NCBI RefSeq assembly: GCF_018131105.1
Contig: NZ_JAFCJI010000001.1
Location: forward strand, 1,488,001 to 1,552,000
DNA length: 64,000 nucleotides
Reading direction: 5' to 3'
DNA from: Bradyrhizobium manausense
GTDB lineage: Bacteria > Pseudomonadota > Alphaproteobacteria > Rhizobiales > Xanthobacteraceae
Shown here: one piece after another, positions 62,275 to 64,000 of the stretch
How the letters are laid out: each line of letters starts with the position of its first letter
Position numbering within the stretch: position 1 is the stretch's first letter
Position numbers and translations under genes: made by a program
The notes under the pieces: generated by a model
What the model was told of the DNA's origin: nothing
What the model saw: only the letters and a program-made list of their open reading frames with translations
Database searches by the model: none

Positions 62275-62570
62275 GCCGCGCGATTCTCCAGGTCATGATC
62301 CGAGGGCGCGTGCAGGGCGTCGGCTATCGGGCCTGGGTCGAGTCCCAGGCGGCCGCCTGTGGGCTCGAAGGCTGGGTCCGCAACCGCCGCGACGGCAGTG
62401 TCGAGGCGCTGTTCGCGGGCACGCCGAAACTCGTCGCCGACATGGTCGCACTGTGCCGCCACGGGCCGCCGTCTTCGCATGTCGATAGTGTGACCAGCGA
62501 AACCGCCAGTGTCGATGAGTTGAACCTGCGCGGGGCCGGCGAGAAGTTCTCGGTATTGCCGACGATTTAG
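62271..62570 (+). CDS. acyP: acylphosphatase
   Basis: The 99-aa protein has the acylphosphatase motif [16 protein letters not shown] near 8-23 with the phosphate-binding Arg (near 20) and [17 protein letters not shown] near 34-50 with the catalytic Asn. It hydrolyses acyl phosphates. ATGA overlap with the oxaloacetate decarboxylase stop means coupled translation. Length matches the family, with a slightly long C-terminus. Confidence 0.95.
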   Translation: MSRAILQVMIRGRVQGVGYRAWVESQAAACGLEGWVRNRRDGSVEALFAGTPKLVADMVALCRHGPPSSHVDSVTSETASVDELNLRGAGEKFSVLPTI

Positions 62571-62583
62571 CCTCAGAAAGGAT

Positions 62584-62710
62584 CGTCATGCCGAGGCTTG
62601 TCCCGCCTGCGCGGCCGAAGTCGCCTCGGCGAGGCGAAAGCCCGGGCATCCACGTTGTTCCTGCTGCGTGGCTAGGCGTGGATGGCCGGGTCAAGCCCGG
62701 CCATGACGAC
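62584..62710. repeat. intergenic repeat, GATGGCCGGG type, second copy
   Basis: It contains CCCGGGCATCCACG, then GTGGATGGCCGGG-tcaag-CCCGGCCATGACG, matching the copy at 171-278 including the 9-bp hairpin (62682-62704). It lies between convergent acylphosphatase and hybrid kinase genes. Confidence 0.8.
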
Positions 62711-62733
62711 GTAGGCGGGGCGAGACGAATAGC

Positions 62734-64000
62734 TCACCGCGGCAGCTTCGAGATCGCTTCGCTCAGCTCGTGGATCTCATACGGCTTGCGCAGGATCGGG
62801 AAGTCGCCGCGCACGCCGGCGGCGGCTTCACTATAGCCGCTGGCGAGCAGGATCGGCAGGTCGGGGCGGATCTGGCGGAGGCGGTGGGCGAGGCCGAGTC
62901 CGTCCATCTTGCCGGGCATGACGATGTCGGAGAAGACGAAGTCGACGCCATTGTGCTCAAGCTCGCGTAGCGCGGACTCCGCATCCGCAACCCGGCGCAC
63001 GTGATAGCCGAGCTGTTCCAGGAGACCGATGCTGACGAGGGCGACGTCAGGATTGTCTTCAACCAGCAGCACCGTGCCGCTGCCGCGCGCCGGTGTCGCC
63101 TCGACGGTCTCGCTCGGCGCGATCGCGGTCGAGCGCGGCAGCAGAATGGTGAAGATGGTGCCCTTGCCGAGCTCACTGGCAACCTTGATCGTGCCGCCGG
63201 CCTGGTGGGCAAAGCCGTGCACCTGGGACAGGCCGAGACCGGTGCCTTTTCCGACTGGCTTGGTCGTGAAGAACGGCTCGAAGATCTTGTCGACGACGTC
63301 GGGGGGGATGCCGAGCCCGGTATCGGCGACGGTGACCGCGACGAATTCGCCGCTGTGGAACGGATCGTCCAGGACGATGTTGTGCGCGCCGATCGTGACC
63401 GTGCCACCGTCGGGCATGGCATCGCGCGCGTTGATGACGAGATTGAGCAGGCCCGTCTCGAGCTCGGAGACATCGGCCCTGACCGGCCAGACGTCGCGCT
63501 CGATCTCGAAGGCGAGGCGAACAGCGCTGCCGACGCCGGCGTGAAGCACCTCGCGGATTGCCTCGATGCGATCGCCGAAACGGATCGCCTGCGGATTGAC
63601 GCTCTGCCGCCGCGCGAAGGTCAATAGCTGTCCCGTCAGCGCGGCGCCGCGCTTGGCGGCGGTTTCGATCGCCAGGACCGCGCGCTGGAACTTGGAATCG
63701 TCGGGGTCGGCCTTCTTCAGGATGTGAAGGCTGCCGGTGATGATCATCAGCAAATTGTTGAAGTCGTGCGCGACGCCGCCGGTGAGCTGGCCGAGCGCAT
63801 CGAACTTCTGCGACTCCGCAAGCTGGGTCTGCATCGCCTCGAGCTTCACTTGCGTGTTGCGGCGCTCGGTGATGTCGCGTGTGATCTTGGCAAAGCCGAC
63901 CAGCGCCCCGTCCTCGTAGATCGGGTCGATCACCACGCTCGCCCAGAAGAAGGTGCCGTCCTTGCGGACGCGCCAGCCTTCCTCCTCGTAGCGGCCTTGA
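62734..64000 (-). CDS. PAS hybrid sensor kinase with receiver, 5' end outside the window
   Basis: The frame continues without stop to the window edge, so the gene start lies beyond 64000. The visible part begins inside a PAS domain (GRYEEEGWRVRKDG, then FAKITRDITERR). A coil with TGGVAHDFNNLL carries the phospho-acceptor His. The ATPase boxes follow (NLVINARDAM, VADTGLGI, GKGTGLGLSQVHGF) and a C-terminal receiver domain with the acceptor Asp in FSDIVMPGKMDGL. It has the same plan as the kinase at 56255 and may be a paralogue. Signal unknown. Confidence 0.92.
   Translation of the reverse strand, partial: QGRYEEEGWRVRKDGTFFWASVVIDPIYEDGALVGFAKITRDITERRNTQVKLEAMQTQLAESQKFDALGQLTGGVAHDFNNLLMIITGSLHILKKADPDDSKFQRAVLAIETAAKRGAALTGQLLTFARRQSVNPQAIRFGDRIEAIREVLHAGVGSAVRLAFEIERDVWPVRADVSELETGLLNLVINARDAMPDGGTVTIGAHNIVLDDPFHSGEFVAVTVADTGLGIPPDVVDKIFEPFFTTKPVGKGTGLGLSQVHGFAHQAGGTIKVASELGKGTIFTILLPRSTAIAPSETVEATPARGSGTVLLVEDNPDVALVSIGLLEQLGYHVRRVADAESALRELEHNGVDFVFSDIVMPGKMDGLGLAHRLRQIRPDLPILLASGYSEAAAGVRGDFPILRKPYEIHELSEAISKLPR

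Overview
The window is a GC-rich chromosomal segment of an alphaproteobacterium, most likely Bradyrhizobium or a close relative in the Nitrobacteraceae. This rests on codon bias, on protein families I recognise from that group (a fused indolepyruvate oxidoreductase, GrlR-like, DUF2177, Omp31-like and several small exported proteins), and on intergenic palindromic repeats of kinds I associate with Bradyrhizobium. No search could be run, so the genus is inference. There is no phage, integrase, transposase or CRISPR array. One tRNA gene is present (tRNA-Arg, anticodon TCG, 21030-21106).

Layout. 1-5.3 kb: a cut exported hydrolase, an ArsR-type regulator divergent from a NIPSNAP / ABM-monooxygenase / PEP-mutase-family operon, a TRIC-type channel and a triheme cytochrome c. 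5.6-14.8 kb: a long same-strand run with a fused indolepyruvate ferredoxin oxidoreductase, an SCP-x thiolase-like protein overlapping a DUF35 zinc-ribbon protein, a MaoC hydratase, an MFE-2-like SDR, a DapA-family aldolase and a NUDIX hydrolase. Together these look like an acyl-CoA (retro-aldol or beta-oxidation type) pathway fed by a 2-oxoacid. 14.9-28.4 kb: DMT transporters, a PAS histidine kinase, a GrlR-like protein, a glyoxalase-fold protein, small exported proteins, a HEXXE zincin-like protein, a histone H1-like protein, CPD photolyase and a chemoreceptor. 28.5-39.1 kb: DUF2177, 1-Cys peroxiredoxin, an exported phosphodiesterase-like enzyme, a two-domain acetyltransferase, an SDR without the catalytic Tyr/Lys, a beta-barrel protein, a beta-lactamase-fold hydrolase, and an ArsR-AHSA1 pair preceded by two identical inverted-repeat operators.

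39.3-45.8 kb: an unknown membrane protein, then an aromatic catabolic block (amino-acid/aromatic-type binding protein, FAH-family hydrolase, MhpA-type flavin monooxygenase, IclR regulator, and a divergent extradiol dioxygenase). 45.8-48.9 kb: a NarL-type two-component pair divergent from an exported two-repeat protein of unknown role. 48.9-54.3 kb: a sugar-acid block (IdnD-like and IdnO-like dehydrogenases, an enolase-superfamily dehydratase, divergent GntR regulator and MFS permease). 54.3-64 kb: an ArsB/SLC13-type permease, an EamA half-transporter, two PAS hybrid kinases (the second cut by the window end), the biotin carboxylase/biotin carrier subunit of an acyl-CoA carboxylase, oxaloacetate decarboxylase and acylphosphatase.

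The best candidate for under-described biology is the 5.6-14.8 kb acyl-CoA cluster, whose thiolase-like enzyme seems to lack the usual nucleophile position. The paired GTTAGC-N6-GCTAAC operators and the SDR with a lost catalytic dyad come next.
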